Origin: an uncultured Pseudomonadota bacterium
GTDB taxonomy: Bacteria; Pseudomonadota; Gammaproteobacteria; Burkholderiales; SG8-39
Direction: 5' to 3'
Length of the DNA: 36,319 nt
Assembly: GCA_903834835.1 (NCBI GenBank)
Contig: CAILKO010000040.1
Span: forward strand, 1 to 36,319
Of this stretch, positions 34,998-36,319 are shown one piece after another. The stretch's first letter is position 1, and every line of letters begins with the position of its first letter. The notes below the pieces were generated by a model, which saw only the letters and a list, made by a program, of their open reading frames with translations, made no database searches and was not told the DNA's origin. A program made the translations under genes and the position numbers.

Positions 34998-35636
34998 TCA
35001 GCCCTTCACCGCAGGACGCACGATGACATCGCGGCCGCTTGAACCGGGAACCGAGCCTTTGATCAGCAGAAGCTGCCGCACGGTGTCAACGCGGACGACT
35101 TCCAGATTCTGGGTGGTGCGTCGCACATTCCCGAGATGACCGGACATTCGCTTGCCGGGGAACACGCGGCCGGGATCCTGGTTCTGACCAGTCGAGCCCG
35201 GGCGGTTCGTTGAAATTGAGTTGCCGTGAGTCGCGCGCTGCGACGAAAAGTGATGCCGCTTGATCACCCCGGCAAAACCTTTGCCGATCGTGATTCCGCT
35301 GACGTCAACCTTCTGGCCGACCTTGAAAAGCTCCACGCCAAGCTTGCCGCCAGGTTTGAGGTCCTTGACCTCGTCCGCGGTAACACGGAATTCCCTGAGC
35401 GTATGGCCAGCTTCTACGCCAGCCCTGGCGAGGTGCCCCGCAAGGGACTTGTTGACGCGGCTTGCGCGTCGTTTTCCGAACGCTACCTGTACGGCTACGT
35501 AGCCGTCCTTTTCTGGCGAGCGGATCTGGGTGATGCGATTGTCGGACACGTCAAGCACAGTCACGGGCAGCGTATCGCCGTCATCCGTGAAGATGCGAGT
35601 CATGCCGACCTTGCGGCCGACTAGTCCAATGCTCAT
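34998..35636 (-). CDS. rplC: 50S ribosomal protein L3
   Basis: L3 is an assembly initiator that reaches the peptidyl-transferase centre. The 212-residue product starts [20 protein letters not shown], and has [20 protein letters not shown] and [20 protein letters not shown], with the Gln methylated by PrmB in E. coli. The ATG at 35636 is chosen; the in-frame ATG at 35687 adds a non-homologous leader that overlaps the hairpins in the long rpsJ-rplC gap. Confidence 0.97.
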   Translation of the reverse strand: MSIGLVGRKVGMTRIFTDDGDTLPVTVLDVSDNRITQIRSPEKDGYVAVQVAFGKRRASRVNKSLAGHLARAGVEAGHTLREFRVTADEVKDLKPGGKLGVELFKVGQKVDVSGITIGKGFAGVIKRHHFSSQRATHGNSISTNRPGSTGQNQDPGRVFPGKRMSGHLGNVRRTTQNLEVVRVDTVRQLLLIKGSVPGSSGRDVIVRPAVKG

Positions 35637-35660
35637 GTTCACTCTCTGTGTTTTTTGAAA

Positions 35661-35675
35661 CCCGGAACCTCCGGG
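35661..35675 (-). promoter_or_regulatory. Hairpin just before the rplC start
   Basis: CCCGGA-GGT-TCCGGG on the minus strand is a perfect six-pair stem with a three-base loop, followed by TTTC and a run of six A residues. It lies 25 bases before the rplC ATG and could attenuate transcription or protect an mRNA end. Confidence 0.4.
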
Positions 35676-35683
35676 CCCCGACT

Positions 35684-35716
35684 GCAATTGGCCGGGACAA
35701 CAATCCGACCAATTGC
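35684..35716 (-). promoter_or_regulatory. Twelve-pair hairpin in the long rpsJ-rplC gap
   Basis: The minus-strand RNA can form GCAAUUGGUCGG with CCGGCCAAUUGC (one G-U pair) around a nine-base loop. With the neighbouring hairpin it occupies part of a 194-base gap, far longer than the usual short spacing between these two genes. Confidence 0.5.
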
Positions 35717-35830
35717 CCCTGGCCGGCGCTTAGATCCCGTGACATTTCCTGCCATCGCGATCACGCGGCGAAAATCTTCCTCGCCGCCTATGCTTCTATC
35801 TCAACTGCCCTACAACTCCCAAAACGGCTT

Positions 35831-36142
35831 TTACTGAACCTTGATCTCCACATCCACTCCCGCCGGAAGGTCGAGCTTCATCAGCGCGTCCACGGTCTTG
35901 TCGGTCGGATCGATGATATCCATCAGCCGGAGGTGAGTGCGAATTTCCAATTGCTCGCGGGACGTCTTGTTGACATGAGGCGAGCGAAGAAGGTCGAAGC
36001 GCTGCTTGCGCGTGGGCAGAGGAACCGGCCCCCTTACAACCGCACCGGTTCGTTTCGCCGTATCGACGATCTCAAGCGCCGACTGATCAATCAGTCTGTA
36101 GTCGAATGCCTTGAGTCTGATGCGAATTCTTTGACTTTCCAT
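35831..36142 (-). CDS. rpsJ: 30S ribosomal protein S10
   Basis: S10 is a 30S head protein that also acts as NusE in transcription antitermination. The 103-residue product matches E. coli in length: [40 protein letters not shown] and the conserved basic loop. It lies 54 bases after tuf. No promoter is evident in that gap, so it is probably read from the tuf transcript. Confidence 0.97.
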   Translation of the reverse strand: MESQRIRIRLKAFDYRLIDQSALEIVDTAKRTGAVVRGPVPLPTRKQRFDLLRSPHVNKTSREQLEIRTHLRLMDIIDPTDKTVDALMKLDLPAGVDVEIKVQ

Positions 36143-36196
36143 GCTTGGCGACCCGGAGGGCCGCGCTCCTTTCTTGACCTGCGGAGTATCGATTGA

Positions 36197-36319
36197 TTAT
36201 TCGAAGATTTTGGCGACGACGCCGGCACCGACGGTCTTGCCACCCTCACGAATCGCAAAGCGCAAGCCCTGCTCCATCGCAATCGGCGCAATCAACGTCA
36301 CTACCATCTTGATGTTATC
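36197..36319 (-). CDS. tuf: Elongation factor Tu, C-terminal end (runs off the window)
   Basis: The last 40 codons of tuf on the minus strand end with TAA at 36197-36199. The product reads [20 protein letters not shown], then [17 protein letters not shown] at the terminus, the EF-Tu domain 3 signature. EF-Tu brings aminoacyl-tRNA to the ribosome. The place directly before rpsJ is typical of the str-S10 region. Confidence 0.97.
   Translation of the reverse strand, partial: DNIKMVVTLIAPIAMEQGLRFAIREGGKTVGAGVVAKIFE

Overview
The window is a GC-rich chromosomal segment, most likely from a betaproteobacterium. The reasons are the pmbA / darP(yjgA) / mog neighbourhood, the RpoA C-terminus ending in a LENWPP-type motif, and an S10-spc-alpha ribosomal cluster preceded by tuf. 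The exact family cannot be resolved from the sequence alone. No tRNA, rRNA, CRISPR array or insertion sequence was seen, and no gene-free stretch exceeds 300 bases.

Left part (1-5.8 kb): a molybdenum-hydroxylase locus. A xanthine dehydrogenase/CoxL-type large subunit (form II active-site signature AYRGAGR, so not a true CO dehydrogenase) is followed on the same strand by the start of a Rieske [2Fe-2S] oxygenase that runs off the window. Divergent to them are three CoxD, CoxE and CoxG-type genes: a MoxR AAA+ ATPase, a VWA protein and a tail-anchored SRPBCC protein. In CO-dehydrogenase systems these mature the Mo enzyme and attach it to the membrane. The small FeS and medium FAD subunits are not in view.

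Middle part (5.8-21.3 kb): housekeeping and accessory genes. These are a one-TM protein, TldE/PmbA, the ribosome-assembly factor DarP, MogA, a self-regulated TetR-adaptor-RND efflux operon with two visible operators, a PilZ protein, thymidylate synthase, a three-TM protein, an exported ankyrin protein, 3-methyladenine glycosylase I, an exported unknown, an alpha/beta hydrolase and a glycerate 2-kinase.

Right part (21.5-36.3 kb): the complete S10, spc and alpha ribosomal gene cluster on the minus strand, from tuf (partial) through rplQ. It includes rpmJ, which is only 37 codons. Separate promoters can be read upstream of rplN (spc) and rpsM (alpha), matching the three-operon division known in E. 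coli. There is no infA between secY and rpmJ. L5 has an N-terminal and S3 a C-terminal low-complexity basic extension.

The signal least explained by the genes is a family of three palindromes, GTAAC-N6-GTTAC with 10 to 21-bp arms. One sits in each of three of the four convergent gene junctions (5793-5818, 16535-16566, 21391-21438). Two of them share identical 10-bp inner arms; the third differs at two positions, both with compensating changes in the opposite arm.
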